DNA of 64,000 nt from Neochlamydia sp. AcF84 (GTDB lineage Bacteria; Chlamydiota; Chlamydiia; Chlamydiales; Parachlamydiaceae): NCBI RefSeq assembly GCF_011087585.1, contig NZ_VJOT01000073.1, positions 1 through 64,000 of the forward strand, in the 5' to 3' direction. Position 1 is the first letter of the stretch; each line of letters begins with the position of its first letter. The notes below the pieces were generated by a model. It was not told the origin of the DNA, did not search any database, and saw nothing but the letters and a program-made list of their open reading frames with translations. Both the position numbers and the translations under genes were made by a program. Below, piece after piece: positions 19,039-28,734 of the stretch.

Positions 19039-20187
19039 ATGCCTATAATCTGGCGCTACTTGTTAAAGCAGTATATAAAAGTTTTTTTTCTTTGCCTACT
19101 GTCTTTTATTTTTATTCTTTTAATTACCCGGCTAGATGAGATAGCTCACTTTGCTGCCTTAGGATCTGAAGGATGGATCATTTTATGGTTTGCTTTGCAG
19201 CAAATCCCCTATTTACTTCCTGTCGCTATCCCTATTTCCTGTTTAATTTCAGCAATAATTTTAATGCAGCGTTTATCTCAATCTCATGAAATGACAGCCT
19301 TTCGGGCGTGCGGCCTTTCTTTGCGTGAGGTGCTGGCTCCTTTGTTAATAGCAAGCTTCTTCATAGCAGCCCTAAACTTTTATATTGTTTCCGAATTGGC
19401 TACTCAATCCCATTTGCAGACGGGCCTTACAAAAATGGAGCTACGCACTATTAATCCGCTCCTCCTTCTCCATAACAAACACTTAATGCGCCTAAGAGGT
19501 ATATTTTCAGACACTTTAGGTCACTCTCGTACGGGTGAATATGCGGGTGATAGCATTCTTGCTATCCCTAATAAGCACAATTCTAGTATCCATTTAATTT
19601 TAGCCAAAAACTTACAAGCAAATTCAGCGACCTTCCAAGGTAGCCAGATGACATTAATCACTCCTACGCATAGCAATCACCTACCCCGTCATGATGACTT
19701 GCTGGTCGAAAATATTGGTGAAATGAAAACATCTATTAAAGACTTTGCTCAGCTACTTCAAAAAAAAGTTTGGACATTAAATAATGACCATCTACGTCTT
19801 GCCTTATTAAGAGCACGTATACAAGATTTGAAAAAAGAAAAAGCCCTGCGTGAACATGGCGATAATGATAGAATAGGCTTAAAACAAGTTTCCCATCACC
19901 TTAATCGAAGTTATGCAGAGCTGATTCGGCGTTTTTCCATTTCCTTAGCAGCCTTCACCTTTACATTAATGGGTGCCTCCTTTGGGATGAGCATTGGTAG
20001 AAATCCCCATCATCGAGGGCTTATTTATGTCATAGGATTAGCAGCCTTATATATTGTAGCTTTTTTCTTCGCCAAAGGGGCAGAACATCAGCTAGTGCTC
20101 TCCACCCTATTCTATCTGCTCCCTCAAATGATTATTATTCTCGCCGCTTTAAACATGCTTTCGCGTTTGTCCAAAGGAATCGAATAA
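19039..20187 (+). CDS. LptF/LptG-family LPS export permease (first)
   Basis: Inner-membrane subunit of the Lpt transporter, which pulls lipopolysaccharide out of the inner membrane and feeds the periplasmic bridge. It has 382 residues with the YjgP/YjgQ layout: about three N-terminal helices (15-34, 53-76, 100-122), a periplasmic beta-jellyroll segment (about 130-285), and three C-terminal helices (about 300-380). The motif MTAFRACGLSLREVLAPLL after helix 2 is typical. It overlaps the next permease gene by one base (TAATG), so the two halves of the heterodimer are coupled. In Chlamydia trachomatis two such genes also sit beside tilS and ftsH. I cannot say which is LptF and which LptG. Confidence 0.9.
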   Translation: MPIIWRYLLKQYIKVFFLCLLSFIFILLITRLDEIAHFAALGSEGWIILWFALQQIPYLLPVAIPISCLISAIILMQRLSQSHEMTAFRACGLSLREVLAPLLIASFFIAALNFYIVSELATQSHLQTGLTKMELRTINPLLLLHNKHLMRLRGIFSDTLGHSRTGEYAGDSILAIPNKHNSSIHLILAKNLQANSATFQGSQMTLITPTHSNHLPRHDDLLVENIGEMKTSIKDFAQLLQKKVWTLNNDHLRLALLRARIQDLKKEKALREHGDNDRIGLKQVSHHLNRSYAELIRRFSISLAAFTFTLMGASFGMSIGRNPHHRGLIYVIGLAALYIVAFFFAKGAEHQLVLSTLFYLLPQMIIILAALNMLSRLSKGIE

Positions 20188-21263
20188 TGATTAAAATCTG
20201 GCCTCGTTATTTTTTAAAAGAAACTATAAAATTTTTTTTTCTTTTCATTTTAACTTTTTATGGTCTTTATGTATTAATTGATTATTCTAGCCATGCCAGC
20301 AGTTTCCATTATCATCACCTTTATTTTCAAGTTTACGAAATAGCTCTTTACTATGTCTGCGAATTTGTCCAAAGAATGGAAGTTTTCGTTCCTTTTGGCT
20401 TGCTTTTAGCTACCATCCGTACTCTTACTAATTTAAATATCCATAACGAGTTGGTAGCGCTAATGGCTAGCGGTATCCCCCTTCGAACATTAATCAGACC
20501 TTTTATCTTTTTGGGAATGACGATGGTCTTCCTCATGTATATAAGCACCCAGTTTTGGATCCCTTTAGCCTTGCAGAAAATTAAGCAGATCGAGCAAACC
20601 CACCGTATCCACAAGCATAAAGGCCTTCTTCAGTTAGCAGTAAAAAGCTTAAATTTAAAGGATAATAGCCATATTATTTTTCATGATTATAACTCTAACG
20701 AAAAAAAACTTGTGGACGCCTATTGGATCCGTGATATTAATGATATTTATCGGATTAAATACCTTTATCCCTATAGTCAGCCTCCTGTCGGGCATTTTAT
20801 CGATCATTTTAAACGCCAACCTACGGGCGAGCTTGTGATTATAAAAAGTTTCGACCTTCTCTCTTTTCCGGAAATGCGTTTTCACAAACGCGATCTCTTT
20901 CAAGGGATAACCAATCCGGAGGATGAATCTCTATCTGAATTATGGAAGAAACTCCCTCCTTTTTTTAGCATACTAAGCCAGAAAGAATCTCACAGAGCCT
21001 CTGTGTTTTACCATAAAATGATTATACCTTGGTTATGCTTACTAGTCGTTGTCGGTATTGCACCCTTCTGTGTGAGGTACTCACGTACTCTTTCTCCTTT
21101 TTTTATCTATGCTTTAGGTATTTTTGGTTTAGTGGCCATCTATCTTCTCCTTAATGCTACTCTTGTGCTAGGAAAAAGGCAGGTAGTCGAACCTTGGCTA
21201 GCTACTTTCTTACCATTTTTCATCTGCGCAAGCCTAGCTTCTTATCGATACTTAAAACTCTAA
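20187..21263 (+). CDS. LptF/LptG-family LPS export permease (second)
   Basis: Partner of the preceding permease in the Lpt export complex. It has 358 residues with the same 3 + 3 transmembrane arrangement around a periplasmic domain (about 125-275). LVALMASGIPLRTLIRPFI after helix 2 is the equivalent of the family's coupling-helix region that meets the LptB ATPase. Its start codon overlaps the previous stop. No terminator is obvious downstream, where a queC pseudogene begins 32 bases later. Confidence 0.9.
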   Translation: MIKIWPRYFLKETIKFFFLFILTFYGLYVLIDYSSHASSFHYHHLYFQVYEIALYYVCEFVQRMEVFVPFGLLLATIRTLTNLNIHNELVALMASGIPLRTLIRPFIFLGMTMVFLMYISTQFWIPLALQKIKQIEQTHRIHKHKGLLQLAVKSLNLKDNSHIIFHDYNSNEKKLVDAYWIRDINDIYRIKYLYPYSQPPVGHFIDHFKRQPTGELVIIKSFDLLSFPEMRFHKRDLFQGITNPEDESLSELWKKLPPFFSILSQKESHRASVFYHKMIIPWLCLLVVVGIAPFCVRYSRTLSPFFIYALGIFGLVAIYLLLNATLVLGKRQVVEPWLATFLPFFICASLASYRYLKL

Positions 21264-21295
21264 ATTAAAAATCCCTTTATTTAGTAATAGAGATT

Positions 21296-21814
21296 ATGAG
21301 CGCCAGCAAGATCGCCAGATACTATCAAGTTATACATTGTATTGTCCAAATTGACTTAAGTATTTTTAAATCTTTCTCTTTAGAATCAGCTCTAGCGTTA
21401 TCAAAAAATCGATTAAAAGAAGATATAGGCTCAGGGCAACCCCCCAATACCTATGTGCCAGCGCGTAACGCTCTTTTTCTAGCTTATGCTATGGGGCAAG
21501 CTGAAATACTAGATGCTCAGGAAATTTATTTAGGAGCTAATGCATTAGATACTCCCTCCTATCCCGAATGTACACTTAGCTACATTCAAGCTTTTCAGTA
21601 GGTTTTAAATGTGGGCACTAAGCAAGCTGCTGAAGGAAGCTCGCCTCAGCTTTTAACACCTTTAATCCAGTGGAATAAAGCCGAAATTATTCGTTAGGGC
21701 ATCGCTTTAGACGTGCCTATACACATGACTTTTAGCTGTTACGATCCGACGACTCAGCAAAAGCCTTGTGGGCGCATCTTAAGGACCTATGGATTTGCAG
21801 CAGCAATAGGATAA
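21296..21814 (+). pseudogene. queC: queC pseudogene (7-cyano-7-deazaguanine synthase)
   Basis: QueC makes preQ0, the precursor of queuosine. The reading frame retains recognisable C-terminal sequence: YVPARNALFLAYAMGQAE, then YLGANALDTPSYPEC, then LIQWNKAEIIR. The frame is kept to 21814 but has in-frame TAG codons at 21599-21601 and 21695-21697. The N-terminal PP-loop is absent. At the zinc site only the first two cysteines remain (SCYD...PCGR), and the second CxxC is deleted. It is therefore non-functional, and queuosine precursor must come from elsewhere or not at all. Confidence 0.85.
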
Positions 21815-22317
21815 AGTCCCTTTTAAGTAACACTCTATTAAAATTTTCATAAAGTTTTATTTATCATTGACATAATAAAAGAGAAGGAGCTGCTCTATTG
21901 CAGAAGAATCTCCACAGCTTACCGCGGGAAGAGATTCTATAGAAATTTGCTGTCTTCTTTATCCATGATCTAAATTTTAATTTTCAAAGCAAAATTTGGG
22001 CTTAAGAAAAGATCGAGTGTAGCTTCAAAATGATAAAAAATTTATTTTTCAATCCACTAGCAGGAATAGCAGCTTAACTTTCACCATCCAAAAAAGCCTT
22101 CATCAAAGCTTATTGGCAAGGAAACTTGCTTTCTGATTACTCCCTAAAAAGCTTGAAACTCAAGTTAACAATACACCTTATACTTTTGAGCTAATCCTTA
22201 TGCAGCCAGGTACTTTATAGAATTCTTCTCATTGAGTAGAGAGGCATTTTTTAAAAGGTAGGGTAGGCAGGCTAAGCTTTTTAAAGCATATAATAAGGAA
22301 TATAAAATTTAGATCAA
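21815..22317. other. Intergenic, no recognisable gene
   Basis: AT-rich sequence with stops in all frames. I see nothing definable here. The decayed lipoprotein copy begins at about 22318. Confidence 0.5.
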
Positions 22318-22605
22318 TATTGCTACCACTCCACCAGGTATGCATATACCTGTACCCGTGGTGCACACGTTATAGTTTGCCTGGAACGTTTGGCGAATTC
22401 TCATACGTCTTTAAGCTAACCCTTATGCACCTCTATGTTTTATAAAAGCATCCTCTTAGGCCGATTGGTAGCTTTGATAGGATTGGGTATGCAAGCCTAG
22501 TTTCATAAGCGTATTACTTAAGATTTCGCCTACCCGTTTAACCTGCTCAGCTTCTTTATAGCTATCTAGCAAGCTTAGCACAGCACCAAATATCGTGGCT
22601 TAAAG
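22318..22605 (-). pseudogene. Decayed copy of the neighbouring lipoprotein gene
   Basis: Two blocks match the intact gene at 22630-23181 in the same order and strand. 22325-22378 resembles 22981-23035 (the IGTGIGMPDGVVTML region), and 22512-22590 resembles 23060-23135 (the SYEEPKQAKFVGDILN region). An unrelated stretch of roughly 120 bases separates them. Stops and indels break the frame, and the signal peptide and C-terminal half are missing. This is a degenerate tandem duplicate directly downstream of the intact gene. Confidence 0.75.
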
Positions 22606-22629
22606 CAATATAAAAATGCGAATATAAAT

Positions 22630-23181
22630 TTATTTCCTACTTTCATTTTGAACCATTTTCAAAGCTTCCTCAAACTTTTCTTCCTCTATTTTTGAATTTT
22701 TTTTTGGGTTTTCTGAAGATTTATATTTGTAGTTAACTGACCCATCGATTTCAGAAATTACGCCATAATCAGGTTCATAAATTTTATTTCCATCTTTTGT
22801 CTTTAAAAAAAGCCTAATTTCAACGTTATTAGAGGTAAAGGGATAATTTTCTAAATAAGGTCTAATTTTTTCATGAGTATTGATAATTTGAAGCATTTCT
22901 TGTACACAATCTACAATGATTCTACGCCCTTCATCTTTGGTTAGAGGGCCTGTTTTTTCAAAACTTAAGGCTAACATAGTTACCACTCCATCAGGCATGC
23001 CTATGCCTGTACCAATGGTACGCATGCTATATTTTTTTTGAAGCTTTTTAGAGACGCTATTTAAAATGTCGCCTACGAATTTCGCCTGCTTAGGCTCTTC
23101 ATAGCTATCCAATAAGCTCAATACGCAACCAGATAATATGAACATTAAAATGATACAAATAGGAACCTGAATTTTATTCAT
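22630..23181 (-). CDS. Small lipoprotein, possible partner of the Rhs protein
   Basis: The 183-residue protein has an N-terminal signal sequence ending in a lipobox (ICIILMFILSGC, cysteine about 19), so it is probably membrane-anchored. The mature part has no domain I recognise. It starts 12 bases after the Rhs gene, and its ribosome site AAGGA overlaps the Rhs stop codon, so translation should be coupled. In polymorphic toxin systems the gene directly after an Rhs toxin usually encodes the immunity protein, so an immunity or chaperone role is plausible but unproven. A decayed duplicate lies just downstream, as often seen for immunity genes. Confidence 0.7.
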   Translation of the reverse strand: MNKIQVPICIILMFILSGCVLSLLDSYEEPKQAKFVGDILNSVSKKLQKKYSMRTIGTGIGMPDGVVTMLALSFEKTGPLTKDEGRRIIVDCVQEMLQIINTHEKIRPYLENYPFTSNNVEIRLFLKTKDGNKIYEPDYGVISEIDGSVNYKYKSSENPKKNSKIEEEKFEEALKMVQNESRK

Positions 23182-23193
23182 AATTTGCCGTCC

Positions 23194-26100
23194 TTATCTT
23201 CTATTTTTAAGGAAAGTATTAATATGGTCATCTATTGCTCCTTCATAAGTAGGACTTTGGAAAGAATGATCATGAAAAGCGGCCCCTGGGCAAGAATTTA
23301 AAGTCACTGTGTCACGCTTACTCCGTATTAATCCTCCCACATCGATATAAGGGATAGGATCGCGCCAAGCTTCTGCCCGATAGTGATAAGCTTTTCTACA
23401 GGAGTCAGCATACATATAAGCTGCTGGAGCAATCGCTAACACAGTAATTTGCTTGCGTAGCTTTTCATCATAACTTAAAAGAGCATTGCGGACATTGATG
23501 GCTCCTTGGCTATGGCAGATTTGAAAATACTCTCCGCGTGGATATTCGTCAAAGAATTTATCCCAGGTTTCATGATTAACGCGTACTGGCGTAGTAGCTG
23601 TATAACATAAACCTAAGCCTGATTCAATACAATCATTAAGCAAATTGTGCGTAGCATTATGGATGACATCTATCGAATATTCCCACCCTAATTCTCTAAG
23701 GTGGATGGCATTGTTAATAGCCTCTAGCTGGGTTGTCATAATGCCATTATGAACACCCAGGCGAAAATTTTCTGATTTACTCCCTAGCAATACAGCTAAT
23801 GAAGAGCTTTCACAGCGCACAAAATTTCTTTCAAATCTATCTGTAAAGCTAACCCTAGGTAGATTTTTTATGTTTTCGCCTTTTCCTCTAAGGGGTGTTT
23901 TTTCCATTCTATAAGAGGCGCGCTCTTTGCCATACATGATCACACTTTCGCGGTGTTTCTCCCAACGGCTAGGATTTGAACCTCTTAATCCATATAGATC
24001 TCTATCATTTAAAGGATTGTTTAAAACATAGGCATACAGATTAGGTCCTGCCTCAAAGCTTAAGGGATCGGCACTTATCCAGCGCCCGGTAGTGGGGTTG
24101 TAATAGCGGCGTCCAAAGTAAACAAACTGGGTTTCAGCGTCTACACGTTTAGAAGAAAAACGCCAAGGATTGATCGATTGCTTGCTAAGCTTATTATTTT
24201 TGCCATAAATAAATTCTTGTCCATAAGCGGTATATCGATAAGTTTCTTCTATGGTATGGGTTTTGGCGTTAATCAGGAGGCGAATATTGCCTAATGTATC
24301 ATGGATGGGTATGTAAGCTTTACCTTGCAGTTCTAGCAAAACCGAAGCCTCTATTTCCGCTCCTTTACCTTTACCTAATATGCGCAATTGCTCGATGTTG
24401 CCCTTAGAGTCACAGGCGCCAATTTCGCTAAGTCCATGGTACATGTAACGAATTTCTTTCTCAGGTAGCCACTTATTTTCAACTTTGGAGCGGGAATAAA
24501 AGGTGCTGCTTAAACGGCGGTTAAGCTCATCATAGACATAGGTGACCTGCTGCGTAGGAGTATGAATGGCAATCAAGCGATCTAAAGCATCGTAGGATAA
24601 GTTTAAAGAGCCTTTACGTATAAGATTGCCATTGAGGTCATAGACATGGGGGTCTAAGCCATCATGGAGGAGCTGATTGAGAGCATTAACGCTATGAGGA
24701 ATTTTATTTTTCTCCACCCTATTATAGAGGGAGTCATGACAATAAGTATGATCCACTAGGCCTTTTTCGGATTGAAGCTGATATAAACCATCGTATGTAT
24801 AGGTATGATTTACTTGGCCCACGGGATCGAGGGTTGTTCTTTTTAAAAGATGGCCCACTTGATCAAAGCCGTTTTCAGGAATATTTTCTTTTAAGTACTT
24901 AGACGAAATGCTAATTAGGCGAGAATAGGCATCGTAAGCGTATTGAAGCGAGCCTGCTTCAGCCATCAATTTAGCCTCTTCTAATGCCCCCGAAAGATTG
25001 TAATGCTGATAAGTGTGTCGGTAAGGGCCTCGGCTAATTTGATGAAGATAAAGCGATTTATAAGAGTATTGAATAGAAGAATCGTCTGGAAGTATAATTT
25101 CCTGGATCCTATCTAAATTATCGTAACTATATTTTTGCGTTAATCCATGAGATAAAGTTTCTTGGACCAAACGTTTATTATTATCGAAAATACGCGTGGT
25201 AGACTTTCCTGTATGCTTATCCTCCACACCCACAACATTAGAATTAGCATCATAAGTATAGTGGTAATGCAAAGAGTGATCTGTGGAGGAAAAAGAGGTG
25301 AGGCGACCTAGCCAGTCATAGGCGTAGTGCAGTTCTATCCCATCGGGTTTGATCACTTTTTCTTTTTGCCTATAAGCATTATAGACATACTTTGTTTGCT
25401 TTTGTTCAGGATTTCCTACCGCTTCCGTACAACTGATCAGATTTTTGGCAAAGTCATACTCAAAATGAGTGGTGACCAGGCGATCAGGTTGATGAGGAGC
25501 CAACACATGCTCAATTTGTTTACAGCAAAGTCCTTCTGCATCATAAAAAAACTCACGTTTTTGCAGGAGCACACCCATAGGGTCGCGACGAATTTCCAAG
25601 CGAACATGCCCGCAGCTATCATGCTCCTGAAAAAAAGATTGGCCTATGGCATCGATGGTTTCTTTAGCATATACATATTGGCCCGCTTGGTTAAGGTGCA
25701 GATAATAAAAGAGGGTGCGGGTGGTATGCCCTTGAGGATCAATAACACTTTCCACCTCCCCATAGGCATTGTAGTGGGTAAAAGTGATAACAGGCTTGGC
25801 TTGATGATGAGCAATCGTTTGGATGGGCTTTCCTTGCTCGTTGTAAAGATAGCCTATTTTAGTTAAAACCTGTCCTTCAGCATCCTCGGTCCGCTCTTCG
25901 ATGAGGCGATCCATGGCATCATACTCTTTAACGTTGGCAATATAGTCTTTTTCCTCGGGACCAAAATATTCCAGCGTCTTAGCGAGCCGTTGGCAGGCAT
26001 CATATTGATAAGCAGTTTTTGCCTCATTTTTCACGATGCTGGCCAGACGGCCCGCAGCATCATATTGATAATAAGTAAATTGCCCTTCAGCATCCACTTC

Positions 26101-28662
26101 GGCTATCTTATGAAAATGATTGTAATGGGTAGTTGTTTCACTGAGCTTTTCCCCTGTAGGAGCAAAAGTCATTTGCCGGCAAGCTCTTCCTAAATAATCA
26201 TAATCTGTTTGGGTAACCTTTCCATTTAAGGCGATGCTTTTAGCCAGATAGCCCTCAAGGGTATATTCATTTTTTTCGGTCGATCCATCAGGGTGTTGGA
26301 TTAAGCAAGGCTGACCGCGGATATTATAATTATAGGTTGTTTTAAAACCTCGCCGATCCGTTTTACCGATAGGGTTATCGGCAATATCATACTCAATACA
26401 CTCAAAAGGCTGATGAAAATTACCGTCAGCATCTAATAGCTTGGGATAGATGGTTTTAATTAAACGTCCACAATGATCGTAAGTGTATTGCGTGGTCTCT
26501 CCCTGCCAATTGGTCATCGCTACTTTTTGACTAAGGCCATTATAAGCATAATGGGTCACTAATGTCTGATCAGCATGAATATCTTTAGAACAAATGCGTC
26601 GATTGGAAAAGTCATATTCATGAACAGTATGAAAATCTTTGCCAGGGTGTTGTTCAAAAATAAGATTGTCGTTTTCATCGTATTGATAGAAAGAGGCATG
26701 CCCTAAAGCATTGGTCTCCTTAAGAATATTTCCATGGGCATCGTAATCCCAATGCAAAGTAAAGTGAGGCTGGCCGTTACTATCGAAATGGGTTTGCTGG
26801 GTTATCCGCCCTTGATGATCATGGAAATTTTGCGTTTTTCGCAGTAAAATCTCTTCCTTAAGGGCAAGGTCTAGATATTTTTCTTCGATAATTTCAGGTA
26901 AACCCACCGGAAATTGATCGCGATAGCTGGTATAGACACTATGGCGCTCTGTGATACCTGTCAGATCATCTTCTTCTAAAGTATGTCCATCATCATAAAC
27001 ATAACGCGTGATTGAACCATTGCTGTTATAAGTATAAAACTCGCGATAGACGATTTTGTTATTCACGCGCATCAATTTTTTATGGAGTAAGGCAGATTTA
27101 GGGTAATAGAGGTAAACGATCTCCTTACATCCATCTTGCTCACGTAATAAGTGGTTATATCCGTCATCACTATACTCATAAGTGCGAATGTAGCTATCAT
27201 ATTGTCCCGCTATAGGAATGCCCTCTTTATTTAGCACAGGGCCCTTTGCATTTCCCGTAAGATTTCCAAGAAGCCATTCATGTTTTATATTTCCATTTTT
27301 GTCGTAATCGTAATAGCGGCTGCTTAGTAAGTTACCCTGGCCATCTTGTAAGGTTTTGGTTGTTAAGCATCCCTCTAAATGTGGCAAAGAGCTCCAAAAA
27401 AAACTTTGCGTGCGATAAAGATTAGAGTCTAACAGCTTATCGATGCCTGTTAAGCGTCTTTTTGAGTCATGATGATAGCGAGTTTCTTGATTATGAAGAT
27501 CGAGCACGCGGGTCGTTCCACCTGGATAGCTATAAATACGACTTTTACGGTTGATGGGGTTTACCTCATAGTAAAAGCGATGGGTAGGATGCAGGGTTTG
27601 ATCGGTGCCTACAGCAGCTTTTAAACAAGAGACACGTTCATAAGGGGAAGTACATGTATCGTAAAAAGTTAAAGGTTTTTTAGTATAGGCGCAAGGGTTG
27701 GTCTCATCGTAATATTCAATTTGCTTGCAGCGACCATTGGGTAGGGCTTTTTGTTTCATGCGGTGGGTAGTATCATCGTATGAATAGCAAATTTTGGGAG
27801 CGTTGGTAGAAATCACTTGATGGAGCTCAGGCCTGGCCGGATAATTGCTGAAAAGATATTCGCAGCTTCCGCTTTTATCTTTATTGGCATAGGCTACCAT
27901 GCGAGGATTAAGCTTAAAATTATCATATTCAAAGTAAATAATCCCTAAATCTTGCTGAAGGCTATTCGTATGACTTATCTCACCAATTTTCCACCCTAAG
28001 GGGGATTTTTGATAGGTATACTGCGTCTTAATTCCATAAGGTTTTTGTTCATAAGTAAGCCCATGTTGATAGCGAATAGCAGCCAGGGAAAGTGGCGTGC
28101 GATGACTAGAACCAAAATATTTAAGGCTTTTTGAACCATCTCTTAAGTACACGGCGAAAGTACCTGGTTTAGGAGAAACAATTTGCATCTGAAGATTATG
28201 AGGATTGCTTTTGCCGCTGATGAATCCTTTAGAGCAATTGGTCAACCCCTGACTGTAATTGGTTGCATCGATGAAAAGGGTGCGCCCAATTAGGGTATTG
28301 GTATATAAAGCCTTCATGCCTTTTTCTTCGTGAACGACTCTGTTTAAGCTGCCCCCAAGCATTTCTACATTTTCTGGCTCGTTAATACTCCAGCCGCTGG
28401 TATGGGTATAGATGCGTTCCACATAAAGAGGATCGGGGCCTGGGGCCCATAGATCAATCCCACTATCGATAAAAGTACCCGTGATGGCGTTAACGCAGCC
28501 GTCTACCATAGCTGAAGGCTCTCCACCTAAAGTAGCGATATTTTGCTCTCCTATGAAAACTTCTTGGGCGGTAGTAGCTTTTGCAAAACCCACGGGTTCT
28601 TCAGTAGCTTGTAGGTGTGAGCAAACAGTGTATAAGAAAAAAATACAAAGAAAATTTCGCAT
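23194..28662 (-). CDS. Secreted Rhs/YD-repeat protein with C-terminal DUF687-like hydrolase domain
   Basis: About 1822 residues from the ATG at 28662 (MRNFLCIFFLYTVCSHLQA, a signal peptide); a TTG 12 codons upstream is the other possible start. An N-terminal head carries VDGCVNAITGTFIDS, as in Rhs proteins. Dozens of YD repeats follow (for example YDYLGRACRQMTFAPTGE) and should form the Rhs shell. The core ends with RRYYNPTTGRWISADP and LYAYVLNNPLNDRDLYGLRG near residue 1575. The last ~250 residues resemble DUF687, a chlamydial family, with YSIDVIHNATH, FQICHSQGAINVRNALL (a nucleophile-elbow-like HSQG near residue 1716), IAPAAYMYADSC and a late HDHSFQSPTY. This suggests an alpha/beta-hydrolase fold. 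A lipoprotein gene follows at once. Toxin function is inferred from architecture. Confidence 0.85.
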   Translation of the reverse strand: MRNFLCIFFLYTVCSHLQATEEPVGFAKATTAQEVFIGEQNIATLGGEPSAMVDGCVNAITGTFIDSGIDLWAPGPDPLYVERIYTHTSGWSINEPENVEMLGGSLNRVVHEEKGMKALYTNTLIGRTLFIDATNYSQGLTNCSKGFISGKSNPHNLQMQIVSPKPGTFAVYLRDGSKSLKYFGSSHRTPLSLAAIRYQHGLTYEQKPYGIKTQYTYQKSPLGWKIGEISHTNSLQQDLGIIYFEYDNFKLNPRMVAYANKDKSGSCEYLFSNYPARPELHQVISTNAPKICYSYDDTTHRMKQKALPNGRCKQIEYYDETNPCAYTKKPLTFYDTCTSPYERVSCLKAAVGTDQTLHPTHRFYYEVNPINRKSRIYSYPGGTTRVLDLHNQETRYHHDSKRRLTGIDKLLDSNLYRTQSFFWSSLPHLEGCLTTKTLQDGQGNLLSSRYYDYDKNGNIKHEWLLGNLTGNAKGPVLNKEGIPIAGQYDSYIRTYEYSDDGYNHLLREQDGCKEIVYLYYPKSALLHKKLMRVNNKIVYREFYTYNSNGSITRYVYDDGHTLEEDDLTGITERHSVYTSYRDQFPVGLPEIIEEKYLDLALKEEILLRKTQNFHDHQGRITQQTHFDSNGQPHFTLHWDYDAHGNILKETNALGHASFYQYDENDNLIFEQHPGKDFHTVHEYDFSNRRICSKDIHADQTLVTHYAYNGLSQKVAMTNWQGETTQYTYDHCGRLIKTIYPKLLDADGNFHQPFECIEYDIADNPIGKTDRRGFKTTYNYNIRGQPCLIQHPDGSTEKNEYTLEGYLAKSIALNGKVTQTDYDYLGRACRQMTFAPTGEKLSETTTHYNHFHKIAEVDAEGQFTYYQYDAAGRLASIVKNEAKTAYQYDACQRLAKTLEYFGPEEKDYIANVKEYDAMDRLIEERTEDAEGQVLTKIGYLYNEQGKPIQTIAHHQAKPVITFTHYNAYGEVESVIDPQGHTTRTLFYYLHLNQAGQYVYAKETIDAIGQSFFQEHDSCGHVRLEIRRDPMGVLLQKREFFYDAEGLCCKQIEHVLAPHQPDRLVTTHFEYDFAKNLISCTEAVGNPEQKQTKYVYNAYRQKEKVIKPDGIELHYAYDWLGRLTSFSSTDHSLHYHYTYDANSNVVGVEDKHTGKSTTRIFDNNKRLVQETLSHGLTQKYSYDNLDRIQEIILPDDSSIQYSYKSLYLHQISRGPYRHTYQHYNLSGALEEAKLMAEAGSLQYAYDAYSRLISISSKYLKENIPENGFDQVGHLLKRTTLDPVGQVNHTYTYDGLYQLQSEKGLVDHTYCHDSLYNRVEKNKIPHSVNALNQLLHDGLDPHVYDLNGNLIRKGSLNLSYDALDRLIAIHTPTQQVTYVYDELNRRLSSTFYSRSKVENKWLPEKEIRYMYHGLSEIGACDSKGNIEQLRILGKGKGAEIEASVLLELQGKAYIPIHDTLGNIRLLINAKTHTIEETYRYTAYGQEFIYGKNNKLSKQSINPWRFSSKRVDAETQFVYFGRRYYNPTTGRWISADPLSFEAGPNLYAYVLNNPLNDRDLYGLRGSNPSRWEKHRESVIMYGKERASYRMEKTPLRGKGENIKNLPRVSFTDRFERNFVRCESSSLAVLLGSKSENFRLGVHNGIMTTQLEAINNAIHLRELGWEYSIDVIHNATHNLLNDCIESGLGLCYTATTPVRVNHETWDKFFDEYPRGEYFQICHSQGAINVRNALLSYDEKLRKQITVLAIAPAAYMYADSCRKAYHYRAEAWRDPIPYIDVGGLIRSKRDTVTLNSCPGAAFHDHSFQSPTYEGAIDDHINTFLKNRR

Positions 28663-28734
28663 GCTATTTTTCCAAAAGATAAAAATTTTCTTATACAAAG
28701 GAAGTTGTTTGGTAGCAATGAAATTTTAATTTAC

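Noticed and set aside
25327-25866. 179-residue plus-strand open frame opposite the Rhs gene
   Set aside because: Antisense to the YD-repeat core. The repetitive composition keeps the opposite frame open, and there is no family resemblance.
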